Source: Arthrobacter sp. MN05-02 (GTDB lineage Bacteria > Actinomycetota > Actinomycetes > Actinomycetales > Micrococcaceae). From it: 64,000 nucleotides of DNA. Position 1 is the stretch's first letter, and each line of letters opens with the position of its first letter. The stretch spans positions 2,542,001-2,606,000 of the forward strand of contig AP018697.1 of assembly GCA_004001285.1 (NCBI GenBank), read 5' to 3'. The translations under genes and the position numbers were made by a program. Shown here piece after piece: positions 54,834 through 63,875 of the stretch. The notes under the pieces are model-generated. The model was given only the letters and a program-made list of their open reading frames with translations, did no database searches and was not told the origin of the DNA.

Positions 54834-56069
54834 CTACCGGCCGGCGCGCGCTTCCGAACGCGCGGCAGGCGCGGTGCCGGCAGCAGGCCACGAGACCAGG
54901 GCGGCGACGGTACCACCGGTGGCCAGAACGGCGAGGCAGAGAGCGGCCACCGGCTGTCCCGCCGCTGCGCCGACCCAGCCCGCGATCGGATAGGTCAGCA
55001 TGAAGCAGGCGTGGCTGAGCGAGAACTGCGCGGTGAAGAGAAAACCCCTCGTGGCATCGGTGGCCACGCGTCGCAGCAGCCTCGAGGAAGGAGTACTGAT
55101 CATGGAGGTCCCGACGCCCAGGACCGTCCACAGTGCCAGGAAGAGCCACCACGGCGAGCCGGAGCCCGCCACGACCGCGGCACCCAGGACACCGGCGGGC
55201 AGGATGACCGCGCCGATCAGCATGAACGTCCGGTCGGGAATGCTCTCGAGGGCCCGAGGGGCCAGGAACGCCACGAGCATGGAACCCGCCCCGTAGACGG
55301 CCAGGGCCAGGGCGACGTCGGTGTTGGTGCCCGGGAACAGGTTCCGTGCGTACACCACGGTGTTGACGAGGACCAGGGCCGTGGCCGCGGCGACGACGAG
55401 GTTCAGCGCCAGCAGGCCGCGCAGGCTCGGCTCCTGCAGGAAGATCCGCGTGCCCAGTGTGGTGCGGTGCAGCAGCGAGCCCTGATCGGCGACCGCGGGG
55501 ATCACCGGCAGGCGGGTGACGAGGACCATGAGGGAGGAGGCCAGGAACCCGAGCATCGTCCCGAGGAACAGGTCCGAGTACGACAGCACGGACAGCAGGG
55601 CCGCAGCGAGCAGTGGGCTGACGAGGGATTCGACGTCGTAGGCGAGCCGGGACAGCGAGAGCGCCCTGGTGTAGTCCTTCTCGGCCGGCAGGACCAGCGG
55701 GATCAGGGCCTGGAACGCCGGCGTGAAGGTCGCCGAGGCCGACTGGAGGAGAAAGACCAGGACGTAGACCTGCCAGACCTGGTCGAGGAAGGGAAGGCTG
55801 AGGGCGATCACGGCACGCACCCCGTCCGCGGCGACGAGGACCACCTTGCGGGGCAGGCGTTCGATCGCTGCCGCCATGACGGGCGCCACGAGGACGTAGG
55901 CGATCATCTTGATGGTGAGAGCCGTGCCGAGCACCGCGCCCGCCCGTTCTCCGGCCAGGTCGAAGGCCAGCAGTCCGAGCGCCACGGTGAGCAGCCCGGT
56001 GCCGAGGAGCGCCACCACCTGGGCGGTGAACAGATTCCGGTACGCAGTGGAACGCAGGACGGAGAGCAT
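54834..56069 (-). CDS. MFS transporter (efflux type)
   Basis: A 411-residue inner-membrane transporter with about 12 helices. AYRNLFTAQVVALLGTGLLT and AIERLPRKVVLVAADGVRAV contain the loop 2-3 region. FLLQSASATFTPAFQALIPL is typical of the EntS/enterobactin-exporter-like branch and of drug exporters. It is the first gene of an MFS-ArsR-MarR set, 39 bases before the ArsR gene, so expression is likely relieved when the substrate binds one of the regulators. Substrate unknown. Confidence 0.87.
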   Translation of the reverse strand: MLSVLRSTAYRNLFTAQVVALLGTGLLTVALGLLAFDLAGERAGAVLGTALTIKMIAYVLVAPVMAAAIERLPRKVVLVAADGVRAVIALSLPFLDQVWQVYVLVFLLQSASATFTPAFQALIPLVLPAEKDYTRALSLSRLAYDVESLVSPLLAAALLSVLSYSDLFLGTMLGFLASSLMVLVTRLPVIPAVADQGSLLHRTTLGTRIFLQEPSLRGLLALNLVVAAATALVLVNTVVYARNLFPGTNTDVALALAVYGAGSMLVAFLAPRALESIPDRTFMLIGAVILPAGVLGAAVVAGSGSPWWLFLALWTVLGVGTSMISTPSSRLLRRVATDATRGFLFTAQFSLSHACFMLTYPIAGWVGAAAGQPVAALCLAVLATGGTVAALVSWPAAGTAPAARSEARAGR

Positions 56070-56106
56070 GATGCGAGGCCGTTTCGTCGGGGACGGACCA
56101 TCCCAC

Positions 56107-56128
56107 TATACGTGCAGACATACGCACA
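56107..56128. promoter_or_regulatory. Candidate ArsR operator upstream of the MFS gene
   Basis: Minus strand TGTGCGTATGTCTGCACGTATA holds two related half sites, TGCGTAT and TGCACGTAT, about 38 bases before the MFS start. It is AT-rich against the surroundings and resembles ArsR-type sites, but only one example is available. Confidence 0.35.
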
Positions 56129-56181
56129 TGATGACTTACCCGACCCGTCGATGCACGTCCCGCCGGGCGGACCCGCCGCCC

Positions 56182-57267
56182 TCAGCCTCCGGGGAGGACG
56201 ATGCTCGTGACGGGGAGCGAGGGATCGGTGCCGAAGGCGATGCCGCTCGGCGCCCCACCGGCCATCACGATCTGCGCACCGAGGGCCGCGACCATCGCGC
56301 CGTTGTCGGTGCAGAGCGACGGCGCCGGGACGGTGAGCGTGATGCCCGCGGCCGTGCACCGTTCCCGCGTCAGGTCCCGGAGCCGCCGGTTCGCTGCGAC
56401 TCCCCCGCCCAGCAGGAGGTTCGTGATGCCGTGCTCCCGGCATGCGAGGACGGCTTTCGAGGTGATGATGTCCACCACGGCTTCCTGGAAGGACGCGGCG
56501 ATGTCGGCGACCGGGATATCCAGCCCTGCCGCCTCGTACTGTTCCACGGCGCGGGCGACCGCCGTCTTGAGCCCGCTGAAGGACCAGTCGTAGCGGTGCG
56601 GGCCCGGTTCCTCCGCAGTTCCCATGTACTTGGGCTGCGAGAGCCCGCGGGGGAAGCGGACGGCTGTCGGATCGCCCTCCGCCGCCAGCCGGTCGATGGC
56701 CGGTCCCCCCGGATATCCGAGGCCCAGGATGCGCGCGGTCTTGTCGTACGCCTCGCCGGCGGCGTCGTCGATGGTCGAGCCCAGCAGTTCGACGTCGTTC
56801 GCGAGATTGCCCACGCGGAGGATCTCCGTGTGGCCACCGGACACGAGCAACGCACCGAGGTTCGGCGGCATCCCGTCCGCGAAGGTGCCGCCGACCATGC
56901 CGACACCGACGTGCGCCACCAGGTGGTTGATCGCGTAGAGCGGCTTGCCGGTCGCCACGGCGAGCGCCTTCGCCGCGGAGACACCCACCATCAATGCGCC
57001 CGAGAGTCCCGGGCCGGCCGTGACCGCGATGGCATCGAGCTCGTCGAGGGTGACGCCGGCGTCGTCGAGCGCTGACCGCAGCGTCGGTACGAAGGCCTCG
57101 AGGTGCGCCCGCGAGGCGATCTCGGGGATGACCCCGCCGAAGCGCACGTGCTCGTCCATGGACGAGGACACGGTGTTGGTCAGGAGGCGGGTGCCGCGGA
57201 CGATCCCGACGCCGGTCTCGTCACAGGACGACTCGATGCCGAGGATCAGGGGTTCTGCGGTCGTCAC
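56182..57267 (-). CDS. tsaD: tRNA N6-adenosine threonylcarbamoyltransferase TsaD
   Basis: A 361-residue cytosolic enzyme that transfers threonylcarbamoyl to A37 of ANN-decoding tRNAs. [15 protein letters not shown] is the diagnostic start; the metal-binding HxxxH is in [30 protein letters not shown] and [13 protein letters not shown] complete the ASKHA ATPase pattern. GTG 57267 overlaps the stop of rimI. Last gene of the alr-tsaE-tsaB-rimI-tsaD operon. Length is normal and the frame is intact. Confidence 0.96.
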   Translation of the reverse strand: MTTAEPLILGIESSCDETGVGIVRGTRLLTNTVSSSMDEHVRFGGVIPEIASRAHLEAFVPTLRSALDDAGVTLDELDAIAVTAGPGLSGALMVGVSAAKALAVATGKPLYAINHLVAHVGVGMVGGTFADGMPPNLGALLVSGGHTEILRVGNLANDVELLGSTIDDAAGEAYDKTARILGLGYPGGPAIDRLAAEGDPTAVRFPRGLSQPKYMGTAEEPGPHRYDWSFSGLKTAVARAVEQYEAAGLDIPVADIAASFQEAVVDIITSKAVLACREHGITNLLLGGGVAANRRLRDLTRERCTAAGITLTVPAPSLCTDNGAMVAALGAQIVMAGGAPSGIAFGTDPSLPVTSIVLPGG

Positions 57268-57731
57268 GGTGTCTCCCCGTCCTCGGTGGTCAGTACGAGC
57301 CTCATGACCCAGGCGTCGACGCCGTCGCGGTAGTACCTCTTCCGCGTGTGGATCCTTGCGAAACCGAATCGCGTGTACAGCTGCTGGGCACGCGGGTTGT
57401 CCGCCCGCACCTCGAGCATCACGTTGTCGGCGCCCCGCCGCCGGGCTTCGTCGAGCAGCTCGGTGAGCATGGCACGGCCGATGCCCTGGCCTTCGAAGCG
57501 GGGCAGCACGCCGATGGTCTGGATGTCGGCCGTCGTGGCGAGAACCATGAGACCCGCGTATCCCACGGCTTCACCGTCCACCTCGGCCACGATGTAGCGC
57601 CGTGTGTCCGGCTGGAAGAACTCGGAGTAGAACATCTCGACGGGCCAGGCGTCGGCGGGGAAGAGCTCCTCCTCCAGCCCGCCGATCGTCTCGATGTCCT
57701 CGAACGTCATGTCCCGCAAGATGTGGCTCAC
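57264..57731 (-). CDS. rimI: Ribosomal protein S18-alanine N-acetyltransferase RimI
   Basis: A 155-residue GNAT acetyltransferase. The acetyl-CoA binding motif is [16 protein letters not shown], followed by [20 protein letters not shown], the RimI consensus, and [20 protein letters not shown] at the end. In E. coli, RimI acetylates the N-terminus of S18; in actinobacteria it may have wider protein targets. It overlaps both tsaB (stop) and tsaD (start) by four bases. Confidence 0.94.
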   Translation of the reverse strand: MSHILRDMTFEDIETIGGLEEELFPADAWPVEMFYSEFFQPDTRRYIVAEVDGEAVGYAGLMVLATTADIQTIGVLPRFEGQGIGRAMLTELLDEARRRGADNVMLEVRADNPRAQQLYTRFGFARIHTRKRYYRDGVDAWVMRLVLTTEDGETP

Positions 57732-58410
57732 GCCGTCGCCCGCTTCCGCTGCCCGGGGACCCGTGCGTCGGACTCCCGCAGATAGAGCGGCGAGGTGTCC
57801 CGGAGCTCCTTCCCGGCGAGGAGGTGCAGGCGGGCCACGCGACCGAGCGCGGCCGCATCCGGATCGGACGACGCGAAGGCCGGGACGCCGTCGACGACGT
57901 CCGGGTAGAGCCCCGCCGCCCGGCCGACGAGCGGCCGCCCCTCGGGCAGGGCGGCGGCGGCGCCGACGTGGGGGCCGTCGAGGAGTTCGGGCAGGCTCCC
58001 GCCGTCCGCCGGCATGCGGTACTCGGCCCAGTAGACCTCACCGCGCCGCGCGTCCGTTCCGACGAGGAATCTCCTCCCGGCCGGGAGGACCTCGCCCGCT
58101 GCGGCGTCGAGGGCCAGGGCGTCAAGACTCATGACACCGTGGAGGGGTACGTTCCAGACGAAGCCGAGCGTGCGGGCCGTGACGAGTCCCGCCCGAAGCC
58201 CGGTGAACGGACCCGGACCCACACCCGCGACGACGGCGTCGAGCTCCGTGCCCGCGACGTCGGCATCGGCGAGGATGCGCTGCACCGCGGGAGCGAGGAC
58301 CTCGGCGTGGGAGAGCGGGTGTCGGAACTGCCGAACCGGCCGACGACGACGTCGTCCCGCAGGAGCGCGACCGTGGCTGCGGCGGAGGTGTCGATGGCGA
58401 GGAGAAGCAC
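57728..58410 (-). pseudogene. tsaB: t6A biosynthesis protein TsaB, frame broken by a short indel
   Basis: Partner of TsaD and TsaE in making threonylcarbamoyl-A37 tRNA. The start reads MLLLAIDTSAAATVALLRDD (ASKHA fold). At about 58310-58316, after SSDTRS, the frame changes and HAEVLAPAVQRILADADVAG, GVGPGPFTGLRAGLVTARTL and the rest follow in the next frame. One missing C in the C-run restores a 227-residue protein (loss of two bases would also do so). TsaB is essential in most bacteria, so this is most likely a sequence error. Overlaps rimI by four bases. Confidence 0.88.
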
Positions 58411-58419
58411 CGGTCCAGC

Positions 58420-58968
58420 CTAGTCGAGCGGGAGTCCGGGCTGCTGTCCGCTCCAGCGTGGCCCCACGCCGGTGAGGGTGACCGTGCGCACCTCGTCCAC
58501 GCCGTCGTCGTCGAACGCGGTGATCAGCCCCCCGTCTGCTGCCGCGGGTCCGCTGCCGCCGAGCGGCCGTACGATGTGCACCCGGAGCCAGCTGTCGCTC
58601 AGGTGCTCCACGCGGCCGGCCCCCCACTCGATGACCGTGATGTTGGCAGCCATGGTGGCCTCGAGATCCAGGTCGTCGACCGCGGCCGCACTCTCGAGCC
58701 GGTACGCGTCCACATGGATGAGGCCCGGGCCGTCGCCCCTCGAGGAGTGCTGGCGGACGAGCACGAAGGTCGGTGAGATGATCCGGTCCTCGACCGCGAG
58801 GCCCCGCCCGAGCCCCTGGGTGAACGTCGTCTTGCCGGCGCCGAGCTCACCCGAGAGGACCAGCAGGTCACCCGGTCTCAGCTGCGGGGCGAGGGCTGCG
58901 GCGAGTGCCTGCAGTTCGGCGGCGGAGCCGACGTCGTACGACGCCGTCCACTCAGGCGTCGCCGTCAT
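58420..58968 (-). CDS. tsaE: tRNA threonylcarbamoyladenosine biosynthesis ATPase TsaE
   Basis: A 182-residue P-loop ATPase of the t6A pathway. Walker A is LSGELGAGKTTFTQGLGRGL; ISPTFVLVRQHSS is the switch region; LIHVDAYRLESAAAVDDLDL and VIEWGAGRVEH are typical TsaE. The ATG at 58968 lies inside the corrected end of alr, so the two are translationally coupled. The C-terminus is about 30 residues longer than E. coli TsaE, as is usual in actinobacteria. Regulates the TsaBD complex through ATP hydrolysis. Confidence 0.94.
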   Translation of the reverse strand: MTATPEWTASYDVGSAAELQALAAALAPQLRPGDLLVLSGELGAGKTTFTQGLGRGLAVEDRIISPTFVLVRQHSSRGDGPGLIHVDAYRLESAAAVDDLDLEATMAANITVIEWGAGRVEHLSDSWLRVHIVRPLGGSGPAAADGGLITAFDDDGVDEVRTVTLTGVGPRWSGQQPGLPLD

Positions 58969-60119
58969 CGCCCGCGCCGTCCTCTCCCGCCCCGACGTAG
59001 ATCCGCTCCACGCGGTCGCTGATCCCGGGTCACCACCTCGTAGTTGATGGTCTGCGCGGCCGCGGCCCAGTCCTCGACGGCGGGGGAATCGGCTCCGCCG
59101 AACAGCACGGCGCGCTGGCCGAGCGGACCGTCCGGTGCGTCGGCGATACCCGTGGTGCCGAAATCGATGACGAGCTGGTCCATCGCGATCCGGCCGACCA
59201 CCGGGTACATGCGGCCGCCGACGAGCACCGGGGCACCGGTGGCGATGCGCGGGACACCGTCCCCGTAGCCGACGGGGATGAGCCCGAGCGTGGTGGGTTT
59301 CTGCGTACGGTAGGCGTAGCCGTAGGAGACGCCCTGGCCCGCGGGCACCTCCTTGCAGTTCGAGACGATGGTGCTGAAGGTCATGACGGGCCGCAGTCCG
59401 AGGTCCGCGGAGTCCTGGTCGGAGAAGGGCGAGAGCCCGTAGATGCCGAGACCCACGCGCACCAGGTCGAAGTGGCAGTCGGGCCGGGAGAACGTCGCCG
59501 GCGTATTCGCCAGATGCCGTACCTCCACATCGATCCCCGCGTTCTCCGCGGCGGCGACGGCCTCCCGGAACGCCTGTACCTGCAAATCCGTCTCCGGTCG
59601 GGCGGGCTCGTCCGCGACGGCGAGGTGGGAGAAGATCCCGACGACGCGGATCAGCCCTTCCTCCTGGTGTGCCACGGCCCTGCTGAGCAGGGCGTCCCAC
59701 TTCTCCGGAGGACAGCCGTTGCGGCCCAGGCCCGTATCGATCTTCAGGTGCACGATGGCCGGGCGCTCGAGTTCACGCGCCGCGGCAACCACCCGCTCGA
59801 GTTCCCAGCCCGAAATCCCGAGGTCGAGCCCGTGTTCGACGCCGGCCGTGAAGTCGGTCCCGGAGGTGTGCAGCCATGCCAGGATCGGTGCCTCGATACC
59901 GGCCCTGCGCAGTTCGACGCCCTCGCGGATGTGGGCGACACCGAGCCATGCGGCACCGGCCTCGAGCGCGGCGCGCGCCACCGGGACCGCGCCGTGGCCG
60001 TAGGCGTTCGCCTTCACGACGGCCATGATCCGGGCCGGGTGGGCGACGTCGCGCAGGTGCCGGATGTTATGCCGCAGGGCATCGAGGTCGATCTCTGCAA
60101 CGCGCTCGGTGGAAGTCAC
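58965..60119 (-). CDS. alr: Alanine racemase (tail altered by one extra base)
   Basis: PLP enzyme that makes D-alanine for peptidoglycan. The PLP lysine is in IMAVVKANAYGHGAVPVARA and the catalytic Tyr in GQGVSYGYAYRTQKP; GRIAMDQLVIDFG and LIPVGYGDGVPR are family blocks. As read, the last residues after EVVTR are scrambled, ending at 58965. A GGG run at about 59026-59028 has one extra G; removing it gives ISDRVERIYVGAGEDGAGDD and a stop at 58952, 388 residues. DRVERIY is the normal Alr C-terminus. It leads the operon with tsaE, tsaB, rimI and tsaD. Confidence 0.94.
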   Translation of the reverse strand: MTSTERVAEIDLDALRHNIRHLRDVAHPARIMAVVKANAYGHGAVPVARAALEAGAAWLGVAHIREGVELRRAGIEAPILAWLHTSGTDFTAGVEHGLDLGISGWELERVVAAARELERPAIVHLKIDTGLGRNGCPPEKWDALLSRAVAHQEEGLIRVVGIFSHLAVADEPARPETDLQVQAFREAVAAAENAGIDVEVRHLANTPATFSRPDCHFDLVRVGLGIYGLSPFSDQDSADLGLRPVMTFSTIVSNCKEVPAGQGVSYGYAYRTQKPTTLGLIPVGYGDGVPRIATGAPVLVGGRMYPVVGRIAMDQLVIDFGTTGIADAPDGPLGQRAVLFGGADSPAVEDWAAAAQTINYEVVTRDQRPRGADLRRGGRGRRGR

Positions 60120-60234
60120 TCACCCCATTCTGCCAGCATGCGGCCCGGCCGGTCCGCGGAATCCGGCCCTGCGTCGTCGGGACGGGGGTCGGGACGGTGA
60201 CCGGGACGGGCGTGGACGGCGGTGCTCCGCCCCG

Positions 60235-60260
60235 CCTGCCGGGACGGATATCCGGGCAGG
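60235..60260 (-). terminator. Terminator between the AhpD-like gene and alr
   Basis: CCTGCC pairs with GGCAGG around a ten-base loop with further G/C pairs, 26 bases past the AhpD-like stop codon on the minus strand. Next to it the upstream region of alr contains three repeats of GGGACGG. Confidence 0.45.
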
Positions 60261-60285
60261 ACGGATCAGTCGCTCGGCGGCGCGG

Positions 60286-60753
60286 TCAGGGGGCCACGGT
60301 GTAACCGCCGCTGATGGCCATGCGGTTGTAGGCGTTGATGAGCATGACCACCCAGGTCACGGCCGACACCTGGCCCGAGGTCAGGTGTGCGACGGCCGAC
60401 TCGTACAGTGCCCTGTTCCGGTGCGAGTCCTGGATCAGGGTGATGTACTCGGCCAGAGCGAGGGCGGAACGCTCCTGCTCGTCGAAGTAGTCGCTCTCCC
60501 GCCAGGCCGGGAGCACACTCAGCCTCACGGCACTCTCCCCCTTGGCGAGCGCGTCCCGGGCATGGATGCGCAGGCAGAACGCGCAGCCGTTCAGTTGCGA
60601 CGCCCGGAGCTTCACCAGTTCGATGAGCAGCGGTGACAGGCCCTCCTCGAGCGCCGTCGCGTCGGCGAGTCTCGCCACCGGTGGGAGTGCGCGGTACAGC
60701 GCCGGGTGCCTGCTGCCGGCGTCCGTCCGTGCGGTCTTCTCCTGGGTGATCAT
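60286..60753 (-). CDS. Carboxymuconolactone decarboxylase/AhpD-like protein
   Basis: 155 residues from ATG 60753; GGAGG lies upstream. LRASQLNGCAFCLRIHARDA is the AhpD core with the redox CxxC motif (CAFC) and conserved His. LALAEYITLIQDSHRNRALY and VSAVTWVVMLINAYNRMAIS complete the helical fold. Members reduce peroxides (AhpD) or act as peroxidase-like stress proteins. No alkyl-hydroperoxide genes are adjacent, but its small size and CxxC fit an antioxidant role. Divergent from nothing obvious; the TetR gene upstream on the same strand may control it. Confidence 0.88.
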   Translation of the reverse strand: MITQEKTARTDAGSRHPALYRALPPVARLADATALEEGLSPLLIELVKLRASQLNGCAFCLRIHARDALAKGESAVRLSVLPAWRESDYFDEQERSALALAEYITLIQDSHRNRALYESAVAHLTSGQVSAVTWVVMLINAYNRMAISGGYTVAP

Positions 60754-60904
60754 GATGGTCGTTCCTCCGGTGGTGTAGGGATGCGGCGCTCGTTCCTGCG
60801 CTGGATCCACCATCCCGCCGGGAACCGCCGGCGGACGAGGGAGTGGGACGGAATGGCACCGATCGTTCCACCGTCGGCACCCGTGGCCGGCATGAAGCGC
60901 CGTG

Positions 60905-61570
60905 CTACGGTGCGCGGTACGCCTTCAGGTAGGCCGCCGTGGCCGTGCCGTCGACGGCGAAGCGGGTGAGGTGCCGGAGGAAGGGTCCGTCGACGTCCTG
61001 CCCGGTCGCGATCAGCCGATGGTGGATGGCACCGTAGACCGCATCGATGACCATCACGAGATCGACGTCCTCCCGGACCTGTCCCCGACCACGGCCGCGT
61101 TGCAGGATCGCGAGGAACCCCTGCCTGCGCTCGCGCACGAGGGTCTGACGGAACTGCGCGGCGAACTCCTCGCTGCGGACCGCCTCGGCGAGGAGGTTGG
61201 CGACCGTCGAGGCCGCTCCCCCGACCTTGAGGCAGTACGTCAGCGCAACGAGGTACGAGTGCAGGTCCCGTGCGACATCGCCGGTGTCGTCCACGATCGT
61301 CAGGAGGTTCGTCTTGTAGGTGAAGGCCTCGAGGACGAGCAGCCGGCGGGACGGCCAGTAGCGGTACAGGGTCGACCTGCTCACGCCGGAAGCCCTCGCG
61401 ACGGCGTCGACCGTCACGGCGTCGTAGGTCAGCCGGTCCACGAGGACGCTCGTCGCCTTCAGGACGCGCAGGCGGACCTCCGCCTCGTGCGACGCGATCA
61501 GCGGATGGGCGGGGTCGGCCCCGCTGCGCGGAGGAGTACGGGTCCCGGCACCACGACCTGATGCACCCAT
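60905..61570 (-). CDS. TetR-family transcriptional regulator
   Basis: 221 residues from ATG 61570 (GAGGGAAGG upstream). HTH: VTVDAVARASGVSRSTLYRY, then WPSRRLLVLEAFTYKTNLLT. The C-terminal ligand domain includes VANLLAEAVRSEEFAAQFRQ and VMVIDAVYGAIHHRLIATGQ, the C-terminal pattern of the AcrR/YfiR-type branch. It lies 151 bases upstream of the AhpD-like gene on the same strand, its most likely target, though a separate promoter is possible. Divergent from the GIY-YIG gene. Confidence 0.88.
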   Translation of the reverse strand: MGASGRGAGTRTPPRSGADPAHPLIASHEAEVRLRVLKATSVLVDRLTYDAVTVDAVARASGVSRSTLYRYWPSRRLLVLEAFTYKTNLLTIVDDTGDVARDLHSYLVALTYCLKVGGAASTVANLLAEAVRSEEFAAQFRQTLVRERRQGFLAILQRGRGRGQVREDVDLVMVIDAVYGAIHHRLIATGQDVDGPFLRHLTRFAVDGTATAAYLKAYRAP

Positions 61571-61689
61571 GGCGGCCTTCCCTCGAATGTCGGCGTAGCC
61601 GGGAGCGTACACCCGGGCTCCCGCCCCGACCAACCCGAGCGGCGGCACACGGGTTGCAGCCGGGCACGACCGGAGGAAGGATCGAAGGC

Positions 61690-62271
61690 ATGGTCGAACC
61701 CCCGTCGGGCAACCCCGGCTGCGTGCTCCCGGACGGCGACGGAAGCTCCTGCGGTCGTGCCGCGGGCGACGGACCGTTCCCCGTCTGCCCCATCCATGCG
61801 GCGCTGATCGCGGAGTGGGTCGGCGCCGAGTACGGCACCACGGACCTGCTGCCGGGCGCCTGCGCGGCCTGCGGCTCGCGGCTCGGCGTGCGGTACGCAT
61901 CGGGCTGGGCATGCGCCGCCTGCGAGTGGCGGGTCGGCGACACGCTCGACGACGGGCTGCCGCCGCCGCGCGTCGACGTCGTCTACTACATCCGGTACCG
62001 GGACCGCATCAAGATCGGCACGACGGCGAACCCGCGACAGCGCCTGGCCCGGATCTGGCATGACGAGGTCCTCGCCTTCGAGCGCGGCGACCGACTGGTG
62101 GAGCACCGACGGCATGAGCAGTTCGCCGCCTGGCGCCTCGGCCGATCGGAATGGTTCACGGGCGCGCCGGAGATCGAGGAGGAGCACGTCGTCCGGCTCG
62201 CCGCCGGGGTCGCTGATCCCTGGGCGCGGTACGCCCGCTGGCTCGGCGAAGCAGCCGCCCTCCGAGGGTGA
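61690..62271 (+). CDS. GIY-YIG nuclease-like protein with zinc-ribbon region
   Basis: 193 residues from ATG 61690 (GGAGGAAGG upstream). The first ~100 residues hold Cys pairs (CVLPDGDGSSCGRAA; GACAACGSRLG; GWACAACEWRVG) that suggest one or two zinc ribbons. VVYYIRYRDRIKIGTTANPR, then QRLARIWHDEVLAFERGD, is the GIY-YIG/T5orf172-type fold (KIGxTxNxxxR). Such proteins are found in phages and in chromosomal islands; their function is unknown but probably endonucleolytic. No neighbours suggest a defence system. Confidence 0.75.
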   Translation: MVEPPSGNPGCVLPDGDGSSCGRAAGDGPFPVCPIHAALIAEWVGAEYGTTDLLPGACAACGSRLGVRYASGWACAACEWRVGDTLDDGLPPPRVDVVYYIRYRDRIKIGTTANPRQRLARIWHDEVLAFERGDRLVEHRRHEQFAAWRLGRSEWFTGAPEIEEEHVVRLAAGVADPWARYARWLGEAAALRG

Positions 62272-62356
62272 CGCCCCACCGTCAGCGGCCCGTCCGGGCA
62301 GAGCTACCGAGGGCGAGGCGCTGCGACACGTCCCTCCGGGGCCTGCCCGCGACCGA

Positions 62357-62536
62357 TCAGGTGAGGTCCGCGATGAGCGCGGAAGCGGCGCAGTCCCGGA
62401 TCCCGTTGATGCCCGCCACCGTGGTGTCCTTGTCCCCGTAGGGCTCGCTCGTCACCAGGGTGGCACCGTCGTCCCCCGTGAGACGGAACCGGTACTGTTC
62501 CTCGCCATCACGGTAGATCTCGAATCGTCCTGCCAC
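62357..62536 (-). CDS. YegP/DUF1508 family small protein
   Basis: A 59-residue protein from GTG 62536, with GGAGGAGG ideally spaced. MAGRFEIYRDGEEQYRFRLT, then DDGATLVTSEPYGDKDTTVA and GINGIRDCAASALIADLT. This is one YegP repeat: FEIYxDxxGxYRFRLxxxNG, then S-x-x-Y, then GIxSV/I. The family (DUF1508) forms a small beta-alpha fold with one or two repeats; this one has a single repeat. Function is unknown; often stress-induced. Confidence 0.8.
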   Translation of the reverse strand: MAGRFEIYRDGEEQYRFRLTGDDGATLVTSEPYGDKDTTVAGINGIRDCAASALIADLT

Positions 62537-62744
62537 GCGTGCCTCCTCCGTCGTGATGCGCTGCGCCGCCTACAGGGAGCGGGCGGCGACGGGACCCCGT
62601 CCGTGGGCAGCGCTGTCACGCCCCCATAGAACCCGCTGTGGTTCTCCTGAGCAACTGCTCGTCCACCGGTGGTCGGACTTGTCGTCCACAGCCCGTACGG
62701 GGGAACATCCCGGCCGTGCACCCCGGCCCGTCGCGTGCAGGCGC

Positions 62745-63875
62745 TCAGGCGGTCCCGTCCGAGCAGGGCTCGGGCGGGCGTGTCGGCGGTGACGCGTCGG
62801 AGTGCCGCGCGATCGTCGCCGTGGCCCTGCGCAACGCCTCGGACGGGACATCGGACACCAGGTCCTCGAGGAAGGCGTACCGGCGCAGCCACTGCTTCCG
62901 TACGCCGTCGCGCCCTTCGCTGACGCGGTGCCACCAGTCCGCGATATCGCCCCACCCCGGCGCGGCCAGGGACCCGCCCACTTGCTGCACCGACAGCGAA
63001 GCGCAGAGGTTGGCGAAGCCGAGGCGGTCCGCGAGGGAGAAGCCCGCGAGGTCGGCCATCACGAAGGCCGCTCCGAAGCAGTCACCCGCCCCGGTCGGAT
63101 CGTAGGCCGACACCGGCAGTGCCGGCACCCACTCCTCCTCCCCCGTCACCGAGTCGATCGCTATCGCGCCCTGCTGGCCCACCGTGACGACGGCGACCGG
63201 CACGCGGTCCGCCAGGGAATAGAGCGCGGTCCACGGATCGTCCGTGCGCGTGTACGCCATCGCCTCGACCGCGTTCGGCATGAACGCGTAGAAGTGCTCG
63301 AGCGACTCGAGCGTTCCCGCCGCCCACTCCCCCGCGGGATCCCAGCCGACGTCGCCGAACAGCTTCGTCCCCTGGGCCGCGGCCGCCCGCGCCCACGGCT
63401 CCACCACCGGCTCCACCCCGACGACGGCGGCGCGGCACGACGGCGGCGTCCCGATCAGCTCCGAGGCACGCAGTGGTGCGGGGTGCCCGTGCGTCACCAT
63501 CGAACGGTCCTGGTGCACGGAGAGCGACACCGTCACCGGCGAGTGCCACTGCCCGAACACCCGCGACCTCGACAGGTCCACATGCTCCTGGTCCTGCAGC
63601 ACGTCCCAGTTGAACTGGCCGTAGCCGTCGTCACCGAAGGCCGCAGCGAGCGTGGTGTGGAGCCCGAGCCTGCTCGCGGCGATGGCCTGGTTCGCGATGC
63701 CCCCGGGCCCGGATCCCATGCCGTCGGTCCAGACCTCCGTGCCCGGTGAGGGCAGCTGATCGAGCCCGGTGAAGATGATGTCGAAGAACACCTGTCCGGC
63801 GAGCAGGAGGTCGAACTCGGGACTGTCCGGCGCGCGCGTGGCCGCCAGCGGATCGAAGCGGTGCTGATGGGCCAT
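62745..63875 (-). CDS. PfkB-family carbohydrate kinase
   Basis: A 376-residue kinase of the ribokinase/PfkB fold. FDLLLAGQVFFDIIFTGLDQ is the N-terminal strand, MGSGPGGIANQAIAASRLGL the substrate-binding GG motif, and PVSAYDPTGAGDCFGAAFVM the signature 2 with the catalytic Asp and anion hole. HSPVTVSLSVHQDRSMVTHG lies in the lid. It phosphorylates a sugar or nucleoside, substrate unknown. C-terminal ~50 residues form a charged tail (AFLEDLVSDVPSEALRRATA) beyond the usual fold. Confidence 0.88.
   Translation of the reverse strand: MAHQHRFDPLAATRAPDSPEFDLLLAGQVFFDIIFTGLDQLPSPGTEVWTDGMGSGPGGIANQAIAASRLGLHTTLAAAFGDDGYGQFNWDVLQDQEHVDLSRSRVFGQWHSPVTVSLSVHQDRSMVTHGHPAPLRASELIGTPPSCRAAVVGVEPVVEPWARAAAAQGTKLFGDVGWDPAGEWAAGTLESLEHFYAFMPNAVEAMAYTRTDDPWTALYSLADRVPVAVVTVGQQGAIAIDSVTGEEEWVPALPVSAYDPTGAGDCFGAAFVMADLAGFSLADRLGFANLCASLSVQQVGGSLAAPGWGDIADWWHRVSEGRDGVRKQWLRRYAFLEDLVSDVPSEALRRATATIARHSDASPPTRPPEPCSDGTA

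Noticed and set aside
60120-60234. GGGACGG repeats upstream of alr as a repeat array
   Set aside because: Only three imperfect short copies in GC-rich DNA; too few and too short for a CRISPR or functional repeat.
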